Shown: in pieces, positions 10,250 through 21,539 of the stretch | How positions within the stretch are numbered: position 1 is the stretch's first letter | Layout of the letters: each line of letters opens with the position of its first letter | Assembly: GCA_013339765.2 (NCBI GenBank) | Contig: CM023454.1 | Span: forward strand, 133,751,399-133,815,398 | Source: Haemaphysalis longicornis | Taxonomy: Eukaryota; Arthropoda; Arachnida; Ixodida; Ixodidae | Direction: 5' to 3' | Length of the DNA stretch: 64,000 bases | Program-made: the position numbers and the translations under genes | The notes under the pieces: model-generated | Database searches by the model: none | Seen by the model: the letters and a program-made list of their open reading frames with translations, nothing else | What the model was told of the DNA's origin: nothing

Positions 10250-11500
10250 TTACCTCCAGAAGTTGCTGCTTTTAGTTTCCCTCGCGTGGGTTGGTGGACC
10301 TTCCACGGGCGAAGTCAGCATTGCTACGGCGGTTCGGCGATTGGTATGGGTAGGGCGATTGCGAACGGTTGAAACGCGCTGGGCCACGGGTGGTTTCAGA
10401 TAGATACTCGTCGATGTCACGTGGTTGTTGGCAAGGGAGAGGGCGAGGTGCGTCGACGGAGAAACGACGCAGTTCGAGTCTCTTGTATGGCCAGCGCAGT
10501 AGATGTGGTCGGCCTCTCTGCAGTGGTAGCACAGAGGACGATGAGCAAGAGTTCGCCATTTGTCCGTCTTCCTCGGCGTCTGGTTTCGGTCTACCGGGGG
10601 TCGGGCGGGTGACAGTGGGCGGCGGTACGGCGGGTGCCTCTTGACGGCGTGTTGGAGCAGGGCGGGTTCGACTAACAGCCGCGGAGTATGTCATAGCTTG
10701 TGGCTCTCGGGGTATTTCGGATGGCGTAGAAGTTCCCAACGCTTGTTGCACTCCTTCTCTAATCACTTCGATAAGGGCTAGCGACTTGGGGCTGAGGCGG
10801 CGTGGGGAGAAATTTACGCAGCTCCTCTCTCACTACTGCGCGGATGTTCTCGCGAGGGCTTTCAGCCGGAATCCACATGTTGTCAATGTAGTTCGCATTA
10901 GCCGCGTCAAGAAAGTTCTGCTCGTACTGCTTAGCACGCATTTCGAAGGCCTTCTCAATTGTAGTGGCTTCGGTTAGGAATTCGGCGACGGTTTTGTCCG
11001 GGTTGCGGACAAGTCCAGCAAACCGTTCCTCCTTCACACCACGCATTAAGAAGCGTAGCTTCTTTTCTTCCGTCATACCGGGGTCCGCGCGGCGAAATAG
11101 TTGCTTCACCTCCTCAATGAAGATCACAACCCCTTCGTTGGGGTGTTGCGTGCGCGTTTACCAACAAAAGGGTGGCTTGTTGTTTCCGCACGACGTAGCG
11201 AATGTTTTGAGGAATTCGCTCTTAAAGAGAGTTCAGTTGGTTGGGGAGCTTTCATGGTTCTCAAACCACATTCGGGGCGTATCTATTAAAAAGAAGAAAA
11301 CATGGTGGAAGGTTTCGTCGTCATCCCACCCGTTAAAGATGCGGACGCGCACCACTTTCTACAACCAGTCCTCAGGGTCTCCTCCGAGAGATCCGCGGAA
11401 CGATGGTGGTTCCCGGGGCTGTTGCAGGACGAGGGCAGGATTAGAAGCGCTGGTCATGGGGCCTGAATTGATCATGGTGGTGGTTGCAGCGGTCGTTTTT
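10250..11500 (-). pseudogene. gag of gypsy element A, frameshifted
   Basis: Minus-strand frames from about 11500 encode a gypsy-type capsid: PEDWLKKVVRV, MWFENHESS, EFLKTF and the segment FRRADPGMTEEKKLRFLMRG (frame 11127-10759). A linker follows, ending in a nucleocapsid-like Cys/His cluster around 10500 that is readable only by switching frame. Several single-base frame changes and a stop near 11130 interrupt it. No single gag ORF remains. Confidence 0.8.
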
Positions 11501-11634
11501 TTTTGTCCGTCTGGCAGGAGACCAAACTACGGTGGGAGATCTGGCAGCCGGCGGCTGGCTCTAGTGGGACTCGCTTGGCGGCTGCCAGATGTCGTTGGGA
11601 GCATACAGGGTGCGTACCCCGTGCCTCTACCTGA

Positions 11635-12057
11635 TATCACGGAGCCAAAGATGAGGCAGTCGTCTTGAAGGAAAAGCACGTTTATTGGAGCGAACTTGTG
11701 CTCCCCTATCAACTTCAAAAGTACACAGACGGCGAAGCAGCTGTCAACAAAGTGACGTTGCGTCGGCGAGCGTCTCAGAATGGAATGCCGTGGCGTCTGC
11801 TGTGAAGGTTTATATCTTTCGGCGCGAGAGTTTCTGGAACCGTCGATTCACATCCAGAACATTGTAGATCACAGCAGATTATTCTGGGCTAGCGGCGTTA
11901 GGGCGAAACACTCTGCTTATCTGCATGAGATAGCCCGTGCGGCATAAAAATAACGAATGGAACACGCGCTTCGCATGGGACAGAGATAACAGATCCAGGC
12001 GCGGCCGGGCATTAAAAACAAACAATAAATAAACAAACCAGTATATGGTTCAAGGCA
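11635..12057 (-). repeat. 5' LTR of element A
   Basis: This is a direct repeat of 1510-1932. On the minus strand it begins TGCCTTGAACC and ends TGATA (TGACA in the other LTR). The ATAT target duplication follows at 12058-12061. The inner flank (minus strand TCAGGTAGAGGCACGG) does not match a tRNA 3' end I can name, so the primer is unassigned. Confidence 0.9.
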
Positions 12058-12061
12058 ATAT

Positions 12062-13345
12062 TTTGATACCCTACACGTCCTATCAGTATCACTTTGAATT
12101 TTAACCCAATCAATAATTGACTAGCCATGACTTTATCATGATGGTATTATGATGGTGCATTTCTTTTCACTCCAAGCGATTCCCCTCATTGAGACCTTTA
12201 CCTTGATACCCAACAAGCCCTATGGCGATAAATTTTAATTTACACTCAATCTATGACTTACCACGACTATCTCATAATTATAACCAGAAAACATTTTTAT
12301 ATTTGTCACACGTGTTTGCCAGCAACAAGACATGTAATTATGATATCCCACGCATCCCATATGATATCCCAGCAGGATCATTTGGAATTATAATGAAATG
12401 TGACTAACCATGACCCTCATCTTTGTAAGCAGGACGCATTATTTATATGTCCTACGTGATTCTTCCAAATTAAACCTTGAATTTGATACCCCATTTGTTT
12501 AGCGGTCTCACCTTGACTTTTAACCCAATTTGCTACTCACCATGACCATATCATTATTAGAACGAATAAGCCTTTTTTTATTCTCCCACGTGATTCCCCT
12601 CATCAAGATCGTAAATTTGATACCTACACGCCCGAGCGGGGTTACTTCGAATTTTAACTCGAAATACGATTCGCCATGACTATCTCATGCATATGACCAA
12701 GAAGCATTTTTGTATTTGTCCCACGAGATTCCCCTAATTGAGAACATAAATTTGATAGCCAAAACATCCTAGTGGCATCAATTTGTATATTAACAGAAAC
12801 AATGATTAACCATGACTATCTCAAAATGTAGCCATACAGCTTTTTTTACTATGTGGTTTCCCTCACCGCAACCTTGAATTTGATGTCCGGCACACCATAG
12901 CAGCTATATTTTCAATTTTAACCAAACTTTTGTCCCATTATGACTACAACATATGATAATAATCAGGAAGCATTTATGCATTTGTTCGACGTCATTCTCC
13001 TCATTGAGACATTTTTTTCATACGCCACACGCGCTAGCGCTATGAATTTGATTTTTTTCCGAATCTATGAGCTGCTATGACTAGGTCAGTATATAACCAT
13101 AACGCATTCTTTCCCACGTTATTCCCCTCCTCCAAACCGTGAATATGATTCCCCACACGCCCTCGTGGCATCATTGGGAATTTTAACCGAATAGATGACT
13201 TATTATGACTGCCTGATGTCTATGCACAGGAAGCATTTTTTCAATTTATCTCGCATGATTCTGTTATTCGGGACGTTTAACTTAATACCTTACACGCCTT
13301 GGCGACATCTGTTTGAATTTTACACAATCTATCTCATAATGCGGT
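12062..13345 (+). repeat. 134-bp tandem array, block copy A
   Basis: About nine to ten degenerate units carry the recurring core (C)CACGTGATTCCCCTCAT and the phrases TTGATACCC(C)ACACGCC, GAATTTTAACCCAATCTATGACT and CCATGACTAT. Core positions near 12173, 12308, 12447, 12585, 12719, 12842, 12984, 13112 and 13245 give a period of about 134 bases. Individual units match the unit at the same rank in the array at 27995-29290 better than their neighbours, so the array was copied as a whole. Nothing in it is coding. Confidence 0.85.
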
Positions 13346-13744
13346 CATTATTCTATCTAAAGAGGCGTCGCTCTGTCAGTTCAGATGAAAGCGCATTGAG
13401 GACAGCGGAGGGGACAGCCGCCACCCCTTTCGCCTGGTGCTCACCCCTTCGTTTTTACCCTAGCAAATCAAATCGTTAACGGAAGCAGGCGAACAACCAG
13501 CAAGAAAGCACTGCCGTGTGCTTCCCACCACCATCTTATAGGATCCATCAAGAGGAAAAGATGTCATAACCCTTTTTATGACCTCCCCAGTAGAATATTA
13601 TTCCCACGCCCAGCCGCTAAATCAGACACCCCCTACTCTCCACCCATAAATAATGCGCATCGCGAGTGCTACCGTACCCGCAGCCAACCTGAATTCCGAG
13701 CCCAAAGCAGCACATAAAAGTTCACCGCCAACCATATCTGCCTC
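13346..13744 (+). other. Spacer of duplicated block, copy A
   Basis: No gene is seen. The stretch is conserved with 29291-29695, with shared phrases such as AGCAGGCGAACAACCAGCAA, TATAGGATCCATCAAGAG and ACCCGTCGATTATTATT-like sequence. It links the 134-bp array to the ACTC minisatellite. Confidence 0.7.
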
Positions 13745-14115
13745 CTAGGCTACTCATGTACTCAGAACTCAAAATGCACTCAAACTCAAAATGTACTCAT
13801 TACTCAAAGTGTACTCCAACTCAAAATGTAGTCAAAACTGAAATTGTACGCTAACTCAAAATGTACTCAAAACTCAAAATGTGTTCAAACTCAAAATGTA
13901 CTCAAACTCAAAATGTACTAAGTACGGAAAATGTATTCAAACTCAAAATGTACTCAAAACTCAAAATTGACTCAGACCTCGCTCGGTCTCAGGCGTACTC
14001 AAACTCAGTCGGGCCCAAACTCACTCAAGCTCAAACTCACGATGCTACACTATCCTCGCGCTCACTCAAACTCAAACTTACGCCTGAGTTTGAGTCCAAA
14101 TCAGTGTGAGTGAGT
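13745..14115 (+). repeat. ACTCAAAATGT minisatellite, block copy A, ending in an inverted repeat
   Basis: Short imperfect repeats of ACTCAAAATGTACTCAAA (about 14-17 bases), grading into ACTCACTCAAACTC variants. It ends in a potential hairpin: CTCACTCA (14061-14068) pairs with TGAGTGAG (14107-14114), and CTCAAACTCA (14065-14074) pairs with TGAGTTTGAG (14085-14094). Open frames here are repeat artefacts. Confidence 0.85.
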
Positions 14116-14224
14116 GGAATCATGAGTGCGTTCGCCAACCTCTGGCCAAGCCCCTGGCGTGCAAACCACCCTGGTCACCCGTGCTTCCGACGTCGCCGCT
14201 CGGCTCATGCCCGTGGCCACGAGT

Positions 14225-14505
14225 ATCCTCTGACCTAAGGAAGGAGATGCTCAATAATTATTAATATTAAAATTCTTTATTCAGAAGGGGAGACCCAAGG
14301 TCTAGTCAGGGTTGTGCAGCACGGTATAGAAGGTTAGAGCGTCTAAATTCTCTTGTGTGTCCCCGTGGTACAAGCGAAAGTCCACAGGCACATAACAGTC
14401 TCTCTTGGGTGAGGCCGGCCAAGAGGAGGCGATGCCCTCTCCTGGAGGGTCTTGATGTATGGCGGAAGATCGGCGTTCCTCTAAACCACGAGCACCTAAT
14501 GCCAA
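14225..14505 (-). other. 3' end of a minus-strand retroelement or transcript
   Basis: On the minus strand a short open frame (14505-14302, ending ...FYTVLHNPD) is followed after ~20 bases by AATAAA (14273-14278 region) and then an A/T-rich tail of TTAATATTAATAATTATT type. That is the look of a retroposed transcript 3' end. I do not recognise the peptide. It could equally be the tail of a LINE. Confidence 0.4.
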
Positions 14506-14564
14506 ATGTTTTCTTTCTCTATCTCTATGGAAGTCCTCGACGTACTCCCGCTAATGCAAAGGAG

Positions 14565-16830
14565 AGCCGACTCTGTAAGCGACAAGCAGATCATTTGCTT
14601 TGAAAGTGAAAAAGTTTAAAGCTTCATGGTCAGCACACAAGCAGTGGAGGAGGGCATATGGTCACGCCAATTTGAACCTGTACCCCATGTGTCAACATAG
14701 AGGTTACAAATTATTCACCTGCCTTATTACACTGCCTAATTGCTCCCACAACGTGACCCTCAAGATGAGATTTTTGATTGGAAACGGTGCGATAATTGAC
14801 TTGGTGACTACTTCCGTAAGTTTCTCCTCCGAGCACGTCCTGATTATATAGCCAAGCTCCGAACACCGTGTTGCAAGGATCACCCAAGATAACGTAACAA
14901 AGCCACCTTGCGTAAGTGTACAATCCCCGTTTACTGTAAGGATGCTGTTCGGGACGTCGCTGCTATTGTAAAGAGCGACAAATATTTACTTCTGGACAGC
15001 GGTGTGTCCACAGCAAGAGGCATTGTGCGTTTGTAGAAAACAAAAGTGTCCGTTTTGATCACCGCTTTCCTTGTAGACTACAGCATTTAAACTAAGGAGC
15101 CGCAATTGTGGGATCGCGGGGCCGTAATTGCGGGTGCCGTACTTGTGGTGCCGTAACAAAACGAAGCTGATATCAAGCTTTTGCATCTTTTCAAAACAAA
15201 CTTTGGGCTAGCGCGAAAAAAACGGAAAGGATATTGGCCTTTGCTCTGCCGCGACAACGAGTTGTTTTGTTGAACGCTTCTTTATTTCAGACACCTTTAC
15301 AAAGCTTCGCGTTTCACCTTAGGATGAAGGCTGACCTTTCTACAGTCACTGTAGCGCCTGTCCTCAAAACAGCGGCGAGCCATCCGAGCACAATTCGAAG
15401 ACAGGTCTGCTGACGACGTAATACATCAAGCTTAAAGCCCCATGGCTGCACTGGTCATACTTGTGTAAAAGCACGCGCATTTAGTTTCGCCATTGCCGAC
15501 CCATGACACAACGAAATTACGAAATCGACATGTACCCCCTGCGCTGATCAAGGACGCCCTCGACGACTCTGCCATAGGGAGTACTTCTTTGAGAGATCTG
15601 AACATAGGCTACTTGAAAATTAGAGAGCACAAAAGAGAACGAGAACAGACTGCTGTTACAACACATGATATCCTGTACTAATTTAAGGTGATGCCGTTTA
15701 GGCAGTGCACGGAACCAGCGATGTTTCTAACGACCATGCATACTGTGAACGCTGGCGTGAAGGGAGACAGCTGCCTCAATTACCTTGAGAAGCACTTGCT
15801 ATTCCCCAGATGTTCCACGAACACCTTGCAAGGTTGAAGTCAGAACTCAAGGGAATTCGTACGTAGCGGTCAAACTTGACGCCTGAAAAGAGTAGGTTCG
15901 CGTACGAGAAACTGAAGGTTTTGGGCAACGCCTTGAACCGAGATAGTCCTGCCTTACCCGTCAAAAAACGTAAGGCATAGTGAAATTCTGAAGAGCTATC
16001 GGCAAAATGGTGTACAATATTTCCCTGTCAATGTGCGCACTACCGGCGCTTTTTCGAAACCTTGAGACAATTGTTAGCGCCACTCACGCCTTGATAAAAA
16101 ACCACGTCTTTCTGTCGGAAAAAAAGTTCAAAAGGCAGCATTTTGCGACCTGGAAGAGCGCCTGAAAGCGACGCCTCTGATCCCTCATTTCGATGAAAAG
16201 GTCAGAACAGAGAGGAAACACGGACGCCAGTGATATGAGCTAAGACGCCGCCCTCGTCAAAAAGTGCAGTGATTACAAAACGTTTTTGGTAATGCCAGCC
16301 GCACTCTGTCGAAAAATAAGAAAAACTACTTTACTGGAAAAATACCGCTTGGTATTATGTGGCCAATTTGCAAACTTCTCCCGAAAGTGCATCTGAGAGC
16401 GTTCAAGGTTGGAACACGCCACCATGCGCTGGGCTCGCTCCTCAATTCGAAGAAATGGAGCTTATTGTGGAGCTGCCTCGGCTGTAGAGCCTTGCACCGG
16501 CAAGAATTCGGCGTTACTATTGTCTATAAATCCTGCAGAATTCAGACACCGACCTTAATCACGCGCCCGTCGACACACATACGCAGGACTGCAATGAAGA
16601 CGGCGCGTTATTTGAAATACTTATGAAGAGTGACTTTGCCAACCCGCTGCGTACCGAGTTTCATGTCCCGGGCCTGGATTAAATACGTTGACCGAACGAA
16701 ACATCGCAGTTCCAGGTGTGTTGGTGCGCATGTTGCCTGCTTCTATCGCCAAAAGTATTGTTCCTGTAACGAAAACAAGAATCTTTTCTAATTGCACCGC
16801 TGTCGCGGTAGTATTTTCTGCTAAAGTAGT
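14565..16830 (+). pseudogene. Fossil gypsy pol (protease to integrase N-terminus), same lineage as element A, opposite strand
   Basis: No long frame survives, but successive short frames follow the order of element A. Protease end comes first: KVKKFKASW...PNCSHNVTLKMRFLIGNGAIIDL at 14600-14830, against LNCSSDVILGMDFLTYNGAITDL in A. RT follows: a DDVIQPSKSPWAAPV equivalent near 15405, IKDALDDSAIG near 15540, and a TPDGLYEF(K)VMPF equivalent near 15660-15700. Then come a FLG...AYYRRF equivalent near 16030, RNase H (a TDHHAL equivalent near 16410, FGVTIVYKSCR near 16510) and an integrase lead-in (TERNIAVPGVL near 16690). Dozens of stops and indels make it far older than A. No LTRs were found. 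Confidence 0.75.
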
Positions 16831-18654
16831 CTGTGTAATATATAAGAAAACAAAAAAAGAGATTACACAGTGTAGTTTTTAACCATTAAAATACTAGAGA
16901 TTGTCCATCTTCTGTACGAGAAATGTGATGTGCTTCAAAAGCTTCCGTGTTCTTGTACAGAGTAAAATCAAGCCATCAAGACCTTCTTTCCATGAACACA
17001 TACCATTTGGAAACTGTCGGTACCGTTTTTGTTTTCTTAGTCCTCAAAAGGGAAGACTGGTGTTTCTAGCGTGTTCCCTGAATGAATGTGTGTAAAATAA
17101 TAAACGCTGCACAAAGAAACTTACCGTCTTTGACTGAAAATATCAAAGGGTGATTGAAAGTTCCACTTTGGTCCAAGGTTTTAAAAAGAATATCAAAAAT
17201 ATTGACTGCGGATTTAAAGTGTTTTGGTTGGGCGCAAAAAAAACTATTTAAAGCTGAATTGTGGAATTACGTAAAAATGTAGGAAATATCCACAATAATA
17301 CTGTACAAAACAAGCCAAAAAATGCACTGCTGTAATTCGGTTCGAAGTTTCTGGAACGTGCCCAGATATAAGGTAAATCTTACTTTTATACGGGAAAGAA
17401 AATGTAAACACACAAGGCAGACTAAGAATAAAGAAGAATCATTGAACAATACCTATGCTAGGACGTGTGCTGCCATGGTTACAAAAAAAACAATGCCCGT
17501 TCTGTGGCCTACCAAAAGACGTGGGTCTTCACAAGGCAAAAGGAAGGTCTCATATGAAAGTGGTGCCGTAGATAGCAGAAGCCGTGGTGTTTTTAGGTTA
17601 GTTCACGCCGAGCTCGGGTTTTCGCGGCAGGGAGCGAGAAGCATTCCGAAGCCTCCAGGGCTGCTGAAAGAGCACAGTGGTGCTCTGGGATAATTTATTA
17701 TTCATTGATTAATCTATTTTGCCCGGTCGCAAGAGAAACAACTATCCTCACGGCCTCACTGTTTACCCCAAAATGTCGCAACACATTTTGTAATGCGTTG
17801 AGGTTCCTACAAAAGTAAAGGAACGACCAATGATGGTACTCTTTTTGTACGGCATTGCTGCATTTCAAGTAGTTTTGAAATTATTAGCCAAAGTTGACTT
17901 GAACTTGTTAGCTTCCCCAAGGCGTCTCCACAGCACCAATTCCTACCCAATTCTTTGGGCAGGCATGGTTTGTTTAGGATATCGTAAGCACATAGTGTTC
18001 AATTCCTTAGATCTGCCAGATACAACACAATATCTTCAATAGAACACGTTTTGCCTTCACCACATGGTGAAGTTCATTCAGTGTCAAAAAGTTGCGATTT
18101 GTTTCAGCACTGCAGCACTTGCTCATTGGATTGTGTTGTGCAATTCACCGGTGGTCTCTACACTAGCTGGGTCCATTCTCTGTTCTTCTTGCAGGGTTAG
18201 TCGACAAGAAGAAAAACGCTGGTTCAACCAACCAACCAACCACGTGTGACGTGAGTCTTAACGGCTGCAAAAATATTTATTGTGGCAAATTGATTTGACC
18301 AACATGTGGGCTCAACTCCAGTGCAATGCTTAAGAACTAGTATCGATGACGGATACTTCGTGCTTTTTCTTGGTCTCCTTATGCTATTCAGAAAATGCGC
18401 GATGTTGCGTATTTTCTAAGTATTCAACAAATAAAAGCACTGCCGCTCAGCCAATGAAGCATTGTGTTTTGAATTTCACCAATGTGGACAATTCATAAAA
18501 AAATATTGAAAATAAAGAAAAGAACAAATGTGCGAAATATACCTCAAATTTTAAAAAAAATCTCCTATCCGGAGCATATTCACTCCTGAGTTACACAGTC
18601 ATGCTCTTAGTAAAAATACAAAACACAAGGCATTCACTAGTACAAAATATTAGG
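16831..18654. other. AT-rich intergenic stretch
   Basis: I see no recognisable gene or element. A short (CCAA)n run sits at about 18222-18242. ORFs are short, with no family resemblance. Confidence 0.5.
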
Positions 18655-18808
18655 TGCGGAGAACCTTAGGACCCCAAAATGGCAGTCCGTGTCCGTGCGC
18701 CTAGCATTCACAATTCCAAAAAATCACCAAGGCACCGGCGGAATTCGGGCCTTTGTCTGGTAGACCAGAATTAGTGTCAGTCTTCTTACCCATTGGGCTA
18801 CGACCTTT
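18655..18808 (-). ncRNA. tRNA-derived SINE candidate with pol III box A and box B
   Basis: On the minus strand TAGCCCAATGG (18800-18790) fits the box A consensus TRGCNNARYGG exactly. GGCCCGAATTCC (18751-18740) resembles box B GGTTCGANTCC with one extra base. The two are 38 bases apart, within tRNA-like spacing. Upstream is a T-rich run. The surrounding sequence has no complete tRNA fold, so a SINE head or a decayed tRNA is more likely than a working tRNA. No second copy is in the window to define the ends. Confidence 0.42.
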
Positions 18809-18929
18809 TTTCTTTATTACGAGTCTTCAACGCACGTACAACACAAAAATAACCACTACAGTGCGTGTGGTACAAAACACACCGACATAAACATACTAGG
18901 CGCGCCACCATTTAGGCTTTGTTATTTAA

Positions 18930-19650
18930 TCATCACTTTAAAATAATTAACGGCTCTAGAAATTCCAACCAATCTGGTACCGGCTGCTGGACTCTCAGCC
19001 CCTCAACGAACTCCGTGGCACTCTCCAGCCGAAACTGCCGGCCGGTCGGGCATCCACGTCTCCATGGAGCCACGCCATGCGCGCCGGCCACATGCTGTGA
19101 AGGCCCAGGACCAGTAATAATCGTGGGAGGCTCCTTCTTTATTTTCTATACATAAATACTGTACACCATGCGGTTTACACCATTAAGTGGGAAGGTTTTG
19201 TTCAAGGTTCGCTGCATAACATCCCAAAAGTGAACCGCCATCTAACAGTGCATAAAACTTGGTCTATGTTATCCGGTTGTTTACAAATTGTGCAGTAAGT
19301 ACCCCGCGGTGTATCTAAGCCCCTTTATTTTTACCATGATTTCATAGTAAGTGTCCCTGAATGAAGTATAAAAAAGGACTTCATCTCCGGTTTTACGACC
19401 ATACGTTTTACACTTTTCGGTACATCCTGCCCTGGGCTTTCTTTGTACAGTTCTCTATATTGCGGTAACGGGAACAGACTGTCGCAAACGTCTTTGTATA
19501 ATTTTGTCCATGACACTGTGCTCAAATATTCTGTCGAAAAGCGAGTTAACAGAATCCTGAGTGACATGGCAACTTCTTTAAAATATTTTGAATTCCTTCA
19601 CCGCATGTGCAAACTGAATACGACAAATTTCGGCAGTGTTTGAGACAGAC
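18930..19650 (-). pseudogene. C-terminal part of a degenerate LINE ORF2 (zinc-finger end)
   Basis: Minus-strand frame 19567-19331 encodes RFSTEYLSTVSW, LYKDVCDSLFPLPQYRELY and PGQDVPKSVKRM. In the next frame YCTICKQPDNIDQVL gives a C-x2-C...H-like motif near 19290. This order (conserved helix region, then Cys/His finger, then a conserved tail) is what I recall from an abundant tick LINE family. It is continuous with the RT remnant to its right. Clade assignment from memory is uncertain. Confidence 0.65.
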
Positions 19651-21530
19651 GCACCTGGCAAATTGTTTGTAAAAAAATCGCTTGTATCACGAAGAAAAAG
19701 AAACCTATTCCCCAACTGGTGGACACACAGGTGCGCCAACCAAAGTACGCCGTTTTGACGCGTCGAAAAATGTTATCTTCACTGCACCTTTCCCAAGTAG
19801 ACGATCAAATAAACACTGCAAATGAAGGATGCATTTTTTGTACATTCAAACACGAGCAATGCAACACTTGCATAACGTACCACTTTTTGGCAATAAAAAA
19901 TAAATGACAAACGGTCGCTTTAGCAAACATTGAAAGAAAAGCTCCTTTCCACTTTTCTGCACTGTCACGTATGTCTTGAGTTCAGGCGCGCCAATACGGT
20001 TCGCTTTCCTGTTGACACTCCAGTGGCGTCTCTAGATACTTTACGCGACTGGTTTCCCAGCACACGTTGGCAAAAAACCTGGTGTCCCTATGCCAGAAAC
20101 CCCGACATTTCCCCCAGTCTACCGCAGTACCTGATATTTATTCGAAACGTCTTAACAATGTTCCCCGCTTTTCTAACAGTTTCCTTGGTCCTACAGAAAA
20201 CAGTATTGCCATCTGCGTAGGCCAGAAGTTTTACAACTGCCTCACAGAGCTGAAACCCGCGGAGGTGTTCACATTCAATTATATTGAAGCCGCGCGTCTC
20301 GATATACAGGGAGCAAACAAGTGGGGTCAGAGGGCTGCCCTAGCACAGCGACCGTTCCACGTTAAAGGGGGCCTTCAGCGTCTGGTTTACAATTATTCTC
20401 GTGGTGCATTTTTGGTATGCCAAAGCCACCCTTTCCTTGACGACTGCTCCAACATTCACATGATCTAAAATCAGCAACAATAATTCATGGAACACACAAT
20501 CAAAGCTTTTTCCAACAGAAGCTGGGAAATCGCCACGCTAGCTCGGGCAGCGCCGCCGCACTCTAGCACACATCTCGCCTTGTGTGTGTTTGAAAATATA
20601 GTGAGTCCTTCCATGCCACACGTCTGGTGTGGATCTACAAACACCTTGATGACGTTTGAATTCTTTGTGCATGCACCTTCATAAAAATTTTGTAATCGAC
20701 ATTTGTCAAGGATATAGGTCGATATGCTTTAACATGTTTTGGTTTGTGTTAAGATTGGATATCGTGTGCGCTTCTCCTTAAAATGGAGGCAATCTATTTA
20801 TTTCAAAGGCCTCGTTAAATTGTGCTTGCAATAGATGCGATCTATCGTTTTTCAAGACCTTGTAAACGGCTGCACTTCACCCGTCTAGACCAGGTGACTT
20901 TCCGTTGTTCAAACTATCGATCCCTCATTCAACTTCAGCAACTCCAATAGGCTGGCTGAAACTTTCTTTGTACTCCTCATCAATCCTTGGAAAAGCACTA
21001 ATAAACGCGGTTTTAAAGGCCTCGAACTCAACCCTGCGGAAAGCAAAGAATTCTTTGTAGTAGTGATAAAATGCCCATTCAATCCCTTGCTGATCGCCGC
21101 CACCCGTCCTTCCCAATTTATCTCCCTTATAAGATTACTCCGAGCGTTCGCCCGTTCAATACTCAGCGCACGCTTCGTAGGGGCTGCTCCACCATCTAAT
21201 CAGTGCAATCTCGCTCTCACGAGGGCTCCATGATAGATTTCATCGTCACGCGCCTCAGGTTTCTGTTTCATTTTTCTGATATCCTCACTAAAATCCCCAG
21301 GCGCATTGCACTCTTTACGGATAAGGTTTTCTAGGTTTCACCGTAGCGTCATTTTTATAATTTTTGTTCAAATCGTACGACACTGGAACTTTCAGTGGCC
21401 CTCATTTTTTCCTCCTGTTTACACAACTCCCACTATTCACTGTTCGCAATGTCCGTCTGTGACTATCTGTACGCACGTCACCATTATTCGAAAATCGAGC
21501 AAAATTTCACTTGAGCCATGAGTTCCAGTT
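19650..21530 (-). pseudogene. Reverse transcriptase of a degenerate LINE
   Basis: Reading leftwards from about 21530: WELCKQEEKMRATESSS and YHGALVRARL mark the pre-RT region. YHYYKEFFAFRRVEFEAF and LNNGKSPGLDG near 20900-21100 correspond to the RT finger entry. LCQGSPLTPLVCSLYIE near 20330 matches the RQGCPLSPLLF block. LAYADG (codons 20208-20219) is the catalytic YADD with the last Asp changed to Gly. GFWHRDTRFFANVCWE lies near 20090. All are in different frames, so this is an old dead copy. No endonuclease is visible upstream. Confidence 0.75.
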
Positions 21531-21539
21531 TCATTTAGG

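Larger units (their letters stand above)
1510..12057 (-). mobile_element. Gypsy-type LTR retrotransposon A, minus strand, degenerate, carrying a nested element
   Basis: Two 423-bp direct repeats (1510-1932 and 11635-12057) flank gag-protease-RT-RNase H-integrase remnants, all on the minus strand and in canonical gypsy order (integrase last). The 4-bp target duplication ATAT lies at 1506-1509 and 12058-12061. The LTRs differ by roughly 8% by eye, so the insertion is not recent. The coding region is broken by many frameshifts and stops, including one in the RT catalytic motif. It is physically split by the plus-strand element at 4719-9235. Read on the minus strand, the element runs 12057 to 9240, skips the nested copy, and continues 4714 to 1510. 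Confidence 0.93.

Noticed and set aside
12062..13345. CRISPR-like array
   Set aside because: The 134-bp units are contiguous and degenerate, with no repeat-spacer structure. This is a eukaryotic satellite.
13861..14113. Open frames in the ACTC minisatellites
   Set aside because: They are translations of a short repeat with no stop in phase, giving periodic Ser/Lys/Asn peptides.
18740..18800. Functional tRNA gene
   Set aside because: Box A and box B are present, but there is no complete acceptor or anticodon stem; a SINE head or relic is more likely.
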